Assembly (NCBI RefSeq): GCF_900637055.1
Contig: NZ_LR134338.1
Location: forward strand, 4,057,001-4,121,000
Source: Brevibacillus brevis
Lineage (GTDB): Bacteria > Bacillota > Bacilli > Brevibacillales > Brevibacillaceae
DNA length: 64,000 bases
Direction of reading: 5' to 3'
The notes beneath the pieces are model-generated. The model was given only the letters and a program-made list of their open reading frames with translations. It did not search any database and had not been told where the DNA came from. The position numbers and the translations under genes were made by a program. Of this stretch, positions 40,091-49,142 are shown in pieces (within the stretch, counting starts at the first letter, position 1; the number at the start of each line of letters is the position of its first letter).

Positions 40091-40946
40091 CCCTTGCTTG
40101 CATTCCTTAACGATATCGGATATTCCCGGACTCATTGCCTTATCTGATTCCGTAGGCTGGGATTACGACGAAGCGGAAATTCGCACAATTCTGTCTATCG
40201 GGAGCGTATTCGGTCACAAAGATGGGAGTGGTACCCTACTTTCAAGTGCGGCTATTATTCCCTACGAAGACAAGCTTGCCAGCATTGGTATGGTGATTGT
40301 CCATCCCTCGTCACAAGGAAAAGGATTTGGACGCGAGCTCATGAAGGCTTGCATGGCGTCTGTTTCTACGGATACAACGATCATGCTTATTGCGACTCCA
40401 GAAGGAGAGCCATTGTACAAAAACCTCGGGTTCGAGACAGTCGATCGTATTCGGAAGTTTATAGCTGAACGCTTTGTACCTAAAGCACCTCTGCCTAACG
40501 AAGCCAATGTCGAGTTTGAAATGGTGCCAATGGAGTTAGACGATTTCTCGAGCGTGGTTGAATTGGACAAAGCAGCGCTGGGTAGCAGACGCTCTCATTT
40601 TCTCGGGACACGCATGAGACAAGCTAGCACCTGTCTGGTAGCCAAAAATTTCTCAGGCAAGATCATCGGGTATGGCTTCGCTGTTCAAGGCCCGGTCAAT
40701 CTTATCGCGGGGCCGATTGTCGCAGAAAATGCCGTCATGGCTGAACATATCCTGTACAAGCTGACACAACATCATACCGGACGTGTGCGAATAGATGTAC
40801 CGGATGAGCAAGCAGCGTTTCACACTTATTTGGAGCAAAGCGGCTTCACACAGGTTTCACATCCCCCAGTGATGGTTGCGAATGCTGATAGCCTGCCACG
40901 TCGTGATGGGACATACTGGGCGATAGGCGCTCAAATATACGGATAG
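40068..40946 (+). CDS. GNAT family acetyltransferase with two domains
   Basis: The product has 292 residues. The first GNAT domain (residues 15-140) has IGMVIVHPSSQGKGFGRELM, including the acetyl-CoA binding QGKGFG turn. The second half (145-292) is a YitI/DUF-like acetyltransferase C-domain of the kind seen in Bacillus. The start may be ATG 40068 or GTG 40077; the ribosome site GGAGA is close. The acceptor is unknown. Confidence 0.85.
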   Translation: MIKVNSVDPCLHSLTISDIPGLIALSDSVGWDYDEAEIRTILSIGSVFGHKDGSGTLLSSAAIIPYEDKLASIGMVIVHPSSQGKGFGRELMKACMASVSTDTTIMLIATPEGEPLYKNLGFETVDRIRKFIAERFVPKAPLPNEANVEFEMVPMELDDFSSVVELDKAALGSRRSHFLGTRMRQASTCLVAKNFSGKIIGYGFAVQGPVNLIAGPIVAENAVMAEHILYKLTQHHTGRVRIDVPDEQAAFHTYLEQSGFTQVSHPPVMVANADSLPRRDGTYWAIGAQIYG

Positions 40947-40957
40947 ACATGAAAAGC

Positions 40958-40995
40958 TAAAACGGACCTTCTTTTAGGCAGAGGTCCGTTTTGTC
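40958..40995. terminator. Bidirectional terminator
   Basis: AACGGACCT pairs with AGGTCCGTT over a 12-base loop, with A and T runs on the two sides. It ends the GNAT gene on the + strand and the anti-sigma gene on the - strand. Confidence 0.8.
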
Positions 40996-41002
40996 ATTCT
41001 TA

Positions 41003-42004
41003 CTATGTTTTTGATCGGTTGTTAACTTGCTCCAGCACTTTAGGTGGAAACAGTTTTTGCAGGCTGCTCTGGTAGTTACTGCCGTCCTCGGGCATTTGGA
41101 AGTCAGTTACCCGATAACCCTTCCCATTGTAGACGATTTGAAAGACCATCGGTGCACTGAGTGCGGAAGAATTGTTTCCCGTTATTTTTACCCACGCGTA
41201 TACCGTTCGTTTCGCAGCATCTGGCGCTTCGACTCCGAGGAGCTCGACATTCATCTCGCGTTGTTTTCCCAGCCACCCCAGCTTATCGCTTTCCGTCTCC
41301 AAATACTGCTGAATGATAGGGCCGACCAGTTGCCGGTTCGCAGGTGCTATCCCTTTTTTCACCTCGACAAAAACTTGTCCAAGATGTTTGCCTCCTGATC
41401 TTGCTTCCAGCTTCCATTTTCCCGGTTCAGGCAACACGATCCCTGATGGAAAATGGCCATCTGCATCGTATAACGGGTCCATAACCTCGTAGCTGCCCAA
41501 TGACAGACGGGTCCCATCGGTGCTGTAAGCAGCGATCTCTACTTCTTGTGCGTAGTCCCCATTCAATAGCCATATCACACGCTGCGTCTGCCCTTCGTAG
41601 AAAGCGTCCTGATCTGTCATGATGCGGACAGGCTTTTCTCCCAAATAAGAAAAGGACTGATTGTCGTAAGTGGAAGACAAAGAAGGCGACACCTTCCACA
41701 AATCCGCTTCGACGATTTGGCCCCCTGGCAACAAGGAGGGTACTTGTGTCTCTTGTTTTGAAGGTCTTACCTCGTGCTGTGAAGAATGTCTCTCCTCCTG
41801 AATTAGGAGCCCGAACCACAATAGCAAGCCCATCGTCAGCACAACACCCGGCAAGGCTATTTTGCTCCAGCCAATCATCCATCCTGTCCCGGGCCTCACC
41901 CTCTGACGCACTCGCTCTTCCATCGATGCAGTGAATTGAACATTACGAAAAATGGTCTGATCTGCCCGTTCCTTTAAGTCCGTGAGCCATCGGTTTTCGT
42001 CCAT
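41003..42004 (-). CDS. Membrane anti-sigma factor for the adjacent ECF sigma
   Basis: This 333-residue protein has a short cytoplasmic N-terminal part (1-45), one membrane segment around 46-68 (IALPGVVLTMGLLLWFGLLI), and a large outside domain. The outside part contains a WLLNGDYAQEVEIAAY segment and LPEPGKWKLEARSGGKHLGQ, which resembles the DUF4871-like domain of some Bacillus surface proteins. Its gene overlaps the sigma gene by 31 bases, the usual sigma/anti-sigma arrangement. The signal it senses is unknown. Confidence 0.72.
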   Translation of the reverse strand: MDENRWLTDLKERADQTIFRNVQFTASMEERVRQRVRPGTGWMIGWSKIALPGVVLTMGLLLWFGLLIQEERHSSQHEVRPSKQETQVPSLLPGGQIVEADLWKVSPSLSSTYDNQSFSYLGEKPVRIMTDQDAFYEGQTQRVIWLLNGDYAQEVEIAAYSTDGTRLSLGSYEVMDPLYDADGHFPSGIVLPEPGKWKLEARSGGKHLGQVFVEVKKGIAPANRQLVGPIIQQYLETESDKLGWLGKQREMNVELLGVEAPDAAKRTVYAWVKITGNNSSALSAPMVFQIVYNGKGYRVTDFQMPEDGSNYQSSLQKLFPPKVLEQVNNRSKT

Positions 42005-42522
42005 TCCCAGTCCCTCCCCTCTCCCATACTCTGCCGCAGCTGCTGTCTGGCCCTATGCAACCGGGTTCTGACTGTTCCTTCCGTTACCCCTAGTACCTCT
42101 GCCACCTCTGTGATGGATAAATCCGCGTAGTAATGAAGGGCAATCACTTGGCGATAGAGCGGAGGAAGCTGCAGCACTTCTGCTACGAGCTGGTCCCTCT
42201 CGGCTTGATCGAGCACAAGACTTTCTGTAGAAAGCTCCCCATCCTGTCTAATCCACGAACGGGGAAGGATATGACGGAACGACCAAGAACGCAAATAACC
42301 TTTGCATTCATTTACCGCGATGCGATACAACCACGTGTGCACGCTGCTCTCCTGCCGAAAGCGGGGAAGATGCCGATACACCTTGACGAAAACGTCCTGG
42401 GTAATATCCTCTGCCAAGCTGCGATCCTTGACCAGAAAAGTGACGAGTCGAAGCACGCGGGTCCCATATTCCCTCATGATTTGTTCAAACGCAGCATCTG
42501 TCGTTGGCTGCAATTTTTCCAA
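41974..42522 (-). CDS. ECF-type RNA polymerase sigma factor
   Basis: I choose TTG 42522 behind AAGGAGG, giving 182 residues. Region 2 (DRSLAEDITQDVFVKVYRHL) and region 4 (LSITEVAEVLGVTEGTVRTR then LHRARQQLRQ) are clear. A candidate ECF promoter, TGTAAC-16-CATCTA, lies 35 bases upstream, suggesting autoregulation. The membrane anti-sigma gene follows. Confidence 0.92.
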   Translation of the reverse strand: MEKLQPTTDAAFEQIMREYGTRVLRLVTFLVKDRSLAEDITQDVFVKVYRHLPRFRQESSVHTWLYRIAVNECKGYLRSWSFRHILPRSWIRQDGELSTESLVLDQAERDQLVAEVLQLPPLYRQVIALHYYADLSITEVAEVLGVTEGTVRTRLHRARQQLRQSMGEGRDWEWTKTDGSRT

Positions 42523-42556
42523 GGGCGCGACCTCCTTCACTCGCAATCATAATGGT

Positions 42557-42584
42557 TAGATGCAGCAGCAGACGTTTTGTTACA
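42557..42584 (-). promoter_or_regulatory. ECF-type promoter upstream of the sigma gene
   Basis: On the - strand TGTAAC (42584-42579), 16 bases, CATCTA (42562-42557), close to the TGAAAC-N16-CGTCTA form of Bacillus ECF promoters. It overlaps the last codons of the rubredoxin-methyltransferase gene. Confidence 0.6.
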
Positions 42585-43593
42585 AAGTGGGGGAAGAAAT
42601 TTTTTTCGCCAAAATCGTCCAACGAGTAGCTCCACCGGGTATCCCGACAGGCTCAGCGAATGGATACCCACCATGCTGCCAACGATCCATATCATAGCCC
42701 TCGTCCGCTTGACTTGGCTCGAAGTCTTGCTTGTGGTATACATTCTCTTTGCTATAGGTGACGTGAAAGCCTGATCCTTCCAATAACAGCTCAAGCTCTG
42801 TAGGCAAAAGCAACGCCATCTCACGCTCTACGCGATACCTTGGCTGCTCGATCTGATCAAGAAAAGTCTCATAAGTGAGCGTGTAACGGAACTTTTGATC
42901 CAAGAGCGAGGTTTCCCCCTCCACCTTTTGATACACCATTCGGTCCGGGAAAACGAATTTGCGTTGCATCGTTGTCCATTGATTTTTTACTGGAGGCAAA
43001 AGCAAGTCAATTGCCAATGTTCCGCCCTCCATTATGTAATCGTGAATGACCGAGAGCAATTGACGTTGCTTGTCTCTACAGGTGGCCTGCTGAAAAATCC
43101 CTTCCGGAAGAAGCACATGCGTAAATTGCCGATCAAGCTCCATCTCCCACATATTTTGTTCGACCAGCTCCAGCAGTTCTTCTTTCCCTTTTAACATGCG
43201 CCGTTTCTTTTTGGTGGCCATCTCCAGCATATCCGGGCTCCAATCTACTCCGCAGACGGACAAGCCATTCCGTGCCAGCTCAATGGCAATTCTCCCTGTT
43301 CCAACACCCAGCTCCAGCACGGAGATTGGTGATTGCTCCGCTTCCTGCAACAACCAGTTTCGATAAAAAGCGATGCTGGCCTTCCCGGCAAACTGATCGT
43401 AATACGTAGCTTCTACGTTTGTGTACTTCGTTTCAGGAAGCGGCAAGTGCCGTCCTTCCTCGTTCATCCCACAATCGGTACACACAGAGCCTGCCAAATG
43501 CGGAAAAGGCACCCCGGGCGGGACGCCATTTTTTGTATCACCTAGCCACTCGTCGTAACGGAATTTGCATATTCTGCAACTATAGACAGTCAT
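42580..43593 (-). CDS. Rubredoxin-methyltransferase fusion protein
   Basis: This 337-residue protein has an N-terminal rubredoxin-like domain: C6, C9, C38 and C41 (SCRICKFRYDEWLGDTKNGV and AGSVCTDCGM), with the GVPPGVPF loop typical of rubredoxin. The rest is a class I SAM methyltransferase with VLELGVGTGRIAIELA (93-108) and VCGVDWSPDMLEMA. The ATG follows AGGAGG. The four cysteines could hold iron, giving a redox-linked methyltransferase. The substrate is unknown. Confidence 0.85.
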   Translation of the reverse strand: MTVYSCRICKFRYDEWLGDTKNGVPPGVPFPHLAGSVCTDCGMNEEGRHLPLPETKYTNVEATYYDQFAGKASIAFYRNWLLQEAEQSPISVLELGVGTGRIAIELARNGLSVCGVDWSPDMLEMATKKKRRMLKGKEELLELVEQNMWEMELDRQFTHVLLPEGIFQQATCRDKQRQLLSVIHDYIMEGGTLAIDLLLPPVKNQWTTMQRKFVFPDRMVYQKVEGETSLLDQKFRYTLTYETFLDQIEQPRYRVEREMALLLPTELELLLEGSGFHVTYSKENVYHKQDFEPSQADEGYDMDRWQHGGYPFAEPVGIPGGATRWTILAKKISSPTL

Positions 43594-43734
43594 AATGCTT
43601 TAGATACCTCCTGAAGATTGCTTGCTTCCCCCAGAATGCAAGAGAGGGAGCTTGATAGGACTCGGATACTGGCCAAAACACTCGCCAAATGTATGATAAA
43701 AATGATTTGAAATCCAATCCATGTGCCGTCGGCT

Positions 43735-43770
43735 TAACAAAAAAGGACGCCGCCTAGGCATCCTTCCAAT
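43735..43770 (-). terminator. Terminator of the cobalamin uptake operon
   Basis: On the - strand GGATGCC pairs with GGCGTCC (one G-T pair) over a short loop and is followed by TTTTTTG. It lies about 30 bases after the ATPase gene. Confidence 0.75.
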
Positions 43771-43800
43771 GAAAATCAAAGAATCTCAACTTGCCCCCTA

Positions 43801-44613
43801 TCAGTTGACTCCACTGATTATCTTCTGGTTAGATGGCTTCACACGGATCGCTTCCGAGTAGAAATACACATGTTTTTTGCCTGTAACGGGATGCGTCGTC
43901 ACTTCTGTCTCTACCCCGAAAACATCCCGAATAAGTTTGGGAGTCAAGACTTCTTCCGGAGTCCCTGATGTAACGATTTCTCCCTCGCAGATCACGTACA
44001 GACGATCACAGTACATCGCAGCGATATTGAGATCATGCAACGAGGACAAAACCGTAATTCCCAGCGTTTTGACCAGATCCATTACTTGCAACTGGTATCG
44101 AACATCCAGATGATTCGTCGGTTCATCAAGGACAAGGAACTGGGCTTGCTGTACCAAAGCTCTGGCAATCAGCACCCGCTGCTTCTCCCCGCCCGATAAA
44201 CTGAAAAAGCTGCGATCGGCATATGTATGCATCCCTACCCGCTGTAGTGCCTCTTCGCAAATCCGAACGTCTTCTGCGTTATCGGACTGAAATAGCCGTT
44301 TGTGCGGGGCACGTCCCATATTCACGATTTCGGTTACCGAAAAATCGAATTCAACAGAGGACTCCTGCCGTACTGCGGCCATTCGCTGAGCATTTTGGCG
44401 TGAGGTTAGCTTGTATACATCGTCGCCATCGAGCGAGATCCATCCAGAACGCGGCTTCAGTACGCGATAAATGCTCTTTAGCAATGTGGACTTCCCACTG
44501 CCATTCGGCCCAATCAGTCCCACAAACTCTCCGGAGCGCACCTCCAGATTTACGTTGCGCAGAATTCCCTTTTTCTCCAGTTCGACCGATATATTCTCAA
44601 CCAGTAAATTCAT
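43801..44613 (-). CDS. ABC transporter ATP-binding protein, BtuD/FecE type
   Basis: This 270-residue protein has Walker A LIGPNGSGKSTLLK, signature LSGGEKQRVLIARAL, Walker B FLVLDEPTNHLD and an H-loop SLHDLN. It is the FecE/BtuD group. It overlaps the permease gene by 4 bases. Since a cobalamin riboswitch lies at the head of the operon, the likely substrate is vitamin B12 or a cobamide, rather than iron-siderophore. Confidence 0.92.
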   Translation of the reverse strand: MNLLVENISVELEKKGILRNVNLEVRSGEFVGLIGPNGSGKSTLLKSIYRVLKPRSGWISLDGDDVYKLTSRQNAQRMAAVRQESSVEFDFSVTEIVNMGRAPHKRLFQSDNAEDVRICEEALQRVGMHTYADRSFFSLSGGEKQRVLIARALVQQAQFLVLDEPTNHLDVRYQLQVMDLVKTLGITVLSSLHDLNIAAMYCDRLYVICEGEIVTSGTPEEVLTPKLIRDVFGVETEVTTHPVTGKKHVYFYSEAIRVKPSNQKIISGVN

Positions 44614-45668
44614 CGTCCGCTACCTCCAAAGGAATAAGAACTCCGCAACATCAACCAGATAAAGAATGGACCTCCACACAGCGCTGTCAAAATACCAATC
44701 GGCAGTTCTTCCGGCGCAAATGCGAGCCTGGCGACTACATCAACCCAGATTAGAAATATCGCGCCAAACAAAGCACTGACAGGCAGGACACGTCTGTGAT
44801 CTGATCCGACCATCACACGAACGATATGGGGCATCATTAATCCGACAAAACCAATTGATCCCGCAATGGACACAATCACCCCCGTGAGCAGTGCCGTGAT
44901 CACCAGGAGAAGCTTGCGGAATTGTACCGTATTCACCCCCAATGTCCCCGCTGACTCCTCGCCCATCAGCATCGCATTGAGCGAGCGGTATTGGGCCATC
45001 AAGACGATGAGACAGATGATGACAATCAATGTAGGGATCGTCAGGTACTCCCATTTCCCGCCAGCCAGACTTCCACTTAACCAAAACAGGACCGTACCAA
45101 TTCCATGCTCATCCGGCGCTGAAAAAACTAGGAGACTGGTAATCGCTGACAAGATCGCAGATATCGCGATTCCGGCCATGAGCAGGCGTACCGTCGAGTT
45201 TTGTCCTCCGATACGGGATAGCGTAAAAATGAGAATGATCGACACAAGAGAGCCTGTAAAAGCGCCTAAGGATAGTGCATACTGCCCGTACATGCTGAAT
45301 GCTCCGAATATAATCACCGAGGTAGCTCCAACCGAAGCACCGGATGATACGCCTAACACGTAGGGGTCAGCCAAGGAGTTGCGAACCAATGACTGGATCG
45401 CTACCCCCACGACAGACAGACCTGCACCGACGATCGCCCCTAAGAGCACACGCGGAAAGCGAATATCCCAAATAATCGTTTGCTCTCCTTTGGACCAATC
45501 CACCTCAATCCATTGGGTAAACATCGGAATTTTCGATAAGGCGATTTTCCATACTGTTGTCGGCTTAATCTCCACTGAGCCCAAGGTAACTGCGAACGTA
45601 ATCGAGAGGAAAAGTCCGACCAGTAGAGTAATGATGATATAAGGTAACTTAATCTGTTGCAGTGCCAT
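44610..45668 (-). CDS. FecCD-family permease (BtuC-like)
   Basis: The product has 352 residues with about ten membrane segments, including ILFTLSRI-like and GIVSIAGSIGFVGLMMPHIV stretches. The pattern GxxGFVGLMxPHIxRxxxG is a hallmark of FecCD permeases (here SIGFVGLMMPHIVRVMVGSD). It forms the membrane part of the cobalamin importer. It follows the binding protein gene after about 24 bases. Confidence 0.92.
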   Translation of the reverse strand: MALQQIKLPYIIITLLVGLFLSITFAVTLGSVEIKPTTVWKIALSKIPMFTQWIEVDWSKGEQTIIWDIRFPRVLLGAIVGAGLSVVGVAIQSLVRNSLADPYVLGVSSGASVGATSVIIFGAFSMYGQYALSLGAFTGSLVSIILIFTLSRIGGQNSTVRLLMAGIAISAILSAITSLLVFSAPDEHGIGTVLFWLSGSLAGGKWEYLTIPTLIVIICLIVLMAQYRSLNAMLMGEESAGTLGVNTVQFRKLLLVITALLTGVIVSIAGSIGFVGLMMPHIVRVMVGSDHRRVLPVSALFGAIFLIWVDVVARLAFAPEELPIGILTALCGGPFFIWLMLRSSYSFGGSGR

Positions 45669-45692
45669 TCCCTCCCTTAAAAGGGGTGTACT

Positions 45693-46712
45693 CTATTTGA
45701 ATTTATCCGGGTAGAGCCCTTCTGCCAAAATTTTTAGCGCAATCGGTGCTCGAACACCTTCAGAAGCCGCAGACAATGGCAATACCATTAGTCGTTGATT
45801 TTTAATCGCCGGGATATCCGCCAGTTCTTTTTTGGTCAAAAGGAAATTGCGTTTTTGCTCGACGGTTCTATCACCGTAGTCTACGATGATAATCACGTCT
45901 GGATTGCGACTCACTACTTGTTCCCAGCTGACCTCTGCCCAGCCCTTTTGAATGTCATCAAAAATGTTTTTACCGCCAGCAGTCTTGATTAAGGACGTCA
46001 TGTAGTTGTTGGCTGCTGTGAATGGCTTATCTTCCCCGTTGTCGTACACGAACACTTTAAGCGGCTCGTCCACCTTGCCAATTTGGCTAATCGTTCGATC
46101 CATTTCGCTCTTCATTTTATTGATCAAATCATTGGCTTTGTCTTCCACACGGAAAATGCGACCAATATTTGTAATGTCTGCAAATACATCGTCAATTGTC
46201 GGGCCAGGCATACTAGAAGAGGCTTGCAAATACGATTTGATACCAATCTTTTCCAAATCCTGCATCGATCCTACACCCTTTTCGCCGAATCCGCTTTTCC
46301 ATCCGGCGTACACGAAGTCTGGGTTCGCTGCCAGCAGCACTTCTTTCGTAGGATACTTGTCAGACAGTACCGGAACCTTGTCGTAATCTGCTTTTAACTC
46401 TGGAAGAATTTCATCGTCGAGGTAAGCGGTTCCGACCATTTTATCAGCCAGTCCCAGTGCCAGCATGATTTCGGTGACGTGTTGGTTCAAAGTCACGGCA
46501 CGCTCAGGTGCTGTTGGATAGGTCATTTCGATGCCATTATTGGTTAGTGTTACAGGCTTGCTCTCTGTTGCTGGTGCAGCTGCTTGGTTTGTTTTGGCTG
46601 GAGCCTGTGTTGTCGTCGTGGAGCCGCATGCCGAAACCAAAAGCATAGCAGCTGTCATGATACCGAAAGCTAGTCCTTTCCTTACTGTATGTGATTTGTT
46701 TGCCTGAAACAT
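45693..46712 (-). CDS. Cobalamin-type substrate-binding lipoprotein (BtuF-like)
   Basis: This 339-residue protein has a signal peptide with lipobox LLVSACGS (Cys near residue 29) and a periplasmic-binding fold of class III (AERAVTLNQHVTEIMLALGL and the later NPDVIIIVDYG). It is anchored outside the membrane and delivers substrate to the permease. The riboswitch and terminator upstream suggest it is made only when cobalamin is low. Confidence 0.9.
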   Translation of the reverse strand: MFQANKSHTVRKGLAFGIMTAAMLLVSACGSTTTTQAPAKTNQAAAPATESKPVTLTNNGIEMTYPTAPERAVTLNQHVTEIMLALGLADKMVGTAYLDDEILPELKADYDKVPVLSDKYPTKEVLLAANPDFVYAGWKSGFGEKGVGSMQDLEKIGIKSYLQASSSMPGPTIDDVFADITNIGRIFRVEDKANDLINKMKSEMDRTISQIGKVDEPLKVFVYDNGEDKPFTAANNYMTSLIKTAGGKNIFDDIQKGWAEVSWEQVVSRNPDVIIIVDYGDRTVEQKRNFLLTKKELADIPAIKNQRLMVLPLSAASEGVRAPIALKILAEGLYPDKFK

Positions 46713-46762
46713 CTATAATCCCCTTTTCTGTATGGAAATGATGGGTTGAACCCAAATCCTCC

Positions 46763-46798
46763 ACAAAAAAAGCACCCCCCATTTCAATCGGGAGGTGC
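46763..46798 (-). terminator. Riboswitch-controlled terminator before the binding-protein gene
   Basis: On the - strand GCACCTCC pairs with GGGGGGTGC over a 10-base loop (with a G-T pair) and is followed by TTTTTTT. It lies between the cobalamin riboswitch and the BtuF-like gene, the expression platform of a transcription-terminating riboswitch. Confidence 0.85.
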
Positions 46799-46897
46799 AT
46801 GACAAACGTAGATATAGCTATAAGCAGGCACAAAGGCACCTTTCATAGACTACTTCCACATCTGCCCCATCCTCGTGGGTCGATTGTATATGATCGC

Positions 46898-47075
46898 ATG
46901 GCAGGTCTCCTGGCTTACGAATCAGCACGCCCAGCTACCTTCCCATTTTTTGTCTCGCAAAAAACAGTGGCTATTCGCTAGGCGCTCCTCGTTACAGTGG
47001 CGGGACCGCGCCGGTTTCTCACCGGACTTCCCTTTTAAGCTGACAGCATATGCCGTCCAGCACCATTCGATACGT
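46898..47075 (-). ncRNA. Cobalamin (B12) riboswitch
   Basis: On the - strand the 386-base gap between the M24 peptidase and the BtuF-like gene contains the B12-box elements: a GGTGCTGG start, GGGAAGTCCGGTGAGAAACC, CCGCCACTGTAA with the GCCACTG core (47001-46995), and AAGCCAGGAGACCTGCC near 46915-46900. All conserved boxes are in the right order. It should sense adenosylcobalamin and, through the terminator at 46763-46798, turn off the uptake operon. Confidence 0.95.
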
Positions 47076-47098
47076 ATTCAATTTTTACGATTTATTCA

Positions 47099-48199
47099 TT
47101 AGTTGATAGAAGTCAGTTTTTTTGGGAACTGCGTGAGTATTTCAACGCCCGTTTCCGTAACCAATACATCGTCTTCAATCCGCACGCCGCCTACACCCGG
47201 CAGATAGATGCCTGGCTCGATCGTAAAGACCATCCCTGGACGAAGCACTTCTTGGTTCTGGCTGTGAACAGACGGATATTCATGTACATCCATCCCAAGT
47301 CCATGCCCAAGACGATGCATGAAGTATTCTCCGTAGCCTTTTGCGGTGATGACATCGCGAGCAGTTTTATCCAAATGCGCAAAGGTCACACCCGGACGAA
47401 TCTCAGCAATTGCCGCTTCGTTGGCAGCCAATACCGTCTCATAAATTTCTTGTAGCTGGGCACTGATCTCGCCTACAGCAAAGGTGCGGGTAATATCGGA
47501 TACATATCCATTCGCTGCTACCCCGATATCAAACAAAAGCAAGTCGCCTTCTTGTACCTGGCGCGTTCCTGGTTTCCCGTGTGGCAGTGCCGACTTCTCC
47601 CCTGCCAATACCATGGACGTAAACGATGGACCTTCCGCACCCAAGCGCTTCATCTGGAATTCCAGCTCAGCTACGATTTCTGTCTCGGTCATGCCTGTCT
47701 TGACTTTTTTCAGGGTCTCCCGCAAGGAATCCTCGACCAACTGAACAGCGTGCTTCAAGCGATCCACTTCATCCGCAGATTTGATCAATCGCATTTCACG
47801 CAGCGGCTCTTCCACGTCCACATAGCTCGACGCCAGAACAACTTGTCTAAGTGCTTCATAGCGCTCGACAGTCATATGACTTTTCTCAATGCCGAGCTTC
47901 GATAAGTTCGCTGGCAACACTTGCTTGAGAATTTCATACGGGTTTTGGATATCCGTATGTGTATGGATATCTTGAACGAATGAAGCCTCAGCCGCTGCCT
48001 CACGATCAAGAGCAGGTACAATTAAGGAAGGTTTGCCCTCAGCAGGAATAACGAGACCCATAAAACGTTCATGCGGGTCTGTAAAAAATCCGGTCAAATA
48101 GTAAACGTGCTTGGGAGAGGTAATCAACACCGCGTTCAGCTCTTGCTCTGTCAAAAACGTGTGGAGCTTTGAAATGCGCTCTTGAAACAACTTCTTCAC
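47099..48199 (-). CDS. Xaa-Pro aminopeptidase (M24 family, PepQ-like)
   Basis: I choose GTG 48199, giving 366 residues. The N-terminal creatinase-like domain includes VLITSPKHVYYLTGFFTDP. The pita-bread catalytic domain has metal ligands in LLFDIGVAANGYVSDITRTF, HRLGHGLGMDVHEYP, TIEPGIYLPG and RIEDDVLVT. It removes N-terminal residues before proline. An unrelated alpha/beta hydrolase gene is divergent from it. Confidence 0.93.
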   Translation of the reverse strand: MKKLFQERISKLHTFLTEQELNAVLITSPKHVYYLTGFFTDPHERFMGLVIPAEGKPSLIVPALDREAAAEASFVQDIHTHTDIQNPYEILKQVLPANLSKLGIEKSHMTVERYEALRQVVLASSYVDVEEPLREMRLIKSADEVDRLKHAVQLVEDSLRETLKKVKTGMTETEIVAELEFQMKRLGAEGPSFTSMVLAGEKSALPHGKPGTRQVQEGDLLLFDIGVAANGYVSDITRTFAVGEISAQLQEIYETVLAANEAAIAEIRPGVTFAHLDKTARDVITAKGYGEYFMHRLGHGLGMDVHEYPSVHSQNQEVLRPGMVFTIEPGIYLPGVGGVRIEDDVLVTETGVEILTQFPKKLTSIN

Positions 48200-48314
48200 C
48201 CTGCTTTCACCAATTATTCTATTGCGAGAATACCACTTCCCCATCAAAAAAAGAAGAGTTCAATTGAAAAATCTACTTCGTATCGGACAAGCTAAAGGTG
48301 GGGTGAAAAAGAAA

Positions 48315-49085
48315 ATGGAACAAATACTCGTCCATCAGGATGGAAAGCAGTTTGCTTTTCACATATCGGGAAAAGGCACACCGTTATTGTGTATCCATGC
48401 GCCATGTATCGGCTCTGTCAATTTTGTTTATCAGCAAACACTCACGGATAAGTATCAGCTTATTATCCCTGATTTGCCTGGACATGGCGACAGTTCCCCG
48501 ATGGAGAAGCCATATACCATTGGAGAATTGACAGAACGGCTCCATAAGCTGATCCCGTCACTCGGCATTGAGCGTCCTTTTATTTTGGGGTACTCCCAAG
48601 GTGCTTCTATCGCTCTTGAATATTGTCTTCGATATCCTGATCATGCACAAGGCGGTATACTCGTGAGTGGTTTTTCCGAAGTGAATGACCTGTATTTACA
48701 TGGACGATTTTGGATGGCACAGGCATTGTCGATGCTTCGCGGAGTCCCTCTTCTTGCCCGTTCGATTGCTTCCTCTCATGTCACTGACCCAGAAATGCGG
48801 GAAAAATGGACGGCGCACGCCTCCAAAACAGATCCGACCAGCCTGAAATACCTTTACGCTGCCGGTCATCGTTATCAATGTACGACGCGTCTGAGTAACA
48901 TCCAGGTTCCAATTTTACTTGCCTATGGGAAACAAGATCAACGGATGCACCATTATGCGCAGATGCTTACTATGAAATTGCCAAAAGCAAAACTCGAGAT
49001 GATCCCAAACGTGAAGCATCAAGTCATCTCAAAAGCTGCCCCCACTTTCAATCAGTTGTGCCGTACCTTCATGGAAGAAGGATAA
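48315..49085 (+). CDS. Alpha/beta hydrolase
   Basis: This 256-residue protein starts at ATG 48315. It has an oxyanion-type LCIHAPCIGSVNF segment, the nucleophile elbow GYSQGASIA with Ser, a late ILLAYGKQDQ with Asp, and the final VKHQVISK with His. These fit a classical catalytic triad. It is probably an esterase or lipase-like enzyme. The substrate is unknown. Confidence 0.88.
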   Translation: MEQILVHQDGKQFAFHISGKGTPLLCIHAPCIGSVNFVYQQTLTDKYQLIIPDLPGHGDSSPMEKPYTIGELTERLHKLIPSLGIERPFILGYSQGASIALEYCLRYPDHAQGGILVSGFSEVNDLYLHGRFWMAQALSMLRGVPLLARSIASSHVTDPEMREKWTAHASKTDPTSLKYLYAAGHRYQCTTRLSNIQVPILLAYGKQDQRMHHYAQMLTMKLPKAKLEMIPNVKHQVISKAAPTFNQLCRTFMEEG

Positions 49086-49089
49086 ATAA

Positions 49090-49133
49090 GAAAAGACAGA
49101 AGGACGGACACCTCCATCCCCTTCTGTCTTTTT
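49090..49133. terminator. Bidirectional terminator
   Basis: AAGACAGAAGG pairs with CCTTCTGTCTT over a 16-base loop, with T-rich flanks. It ends the alpha/beta hydrolase (+) and the peptide transporter operon (-). Confidence 0.8.
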
Positions 49134-49142
49134 GCAATTTAA

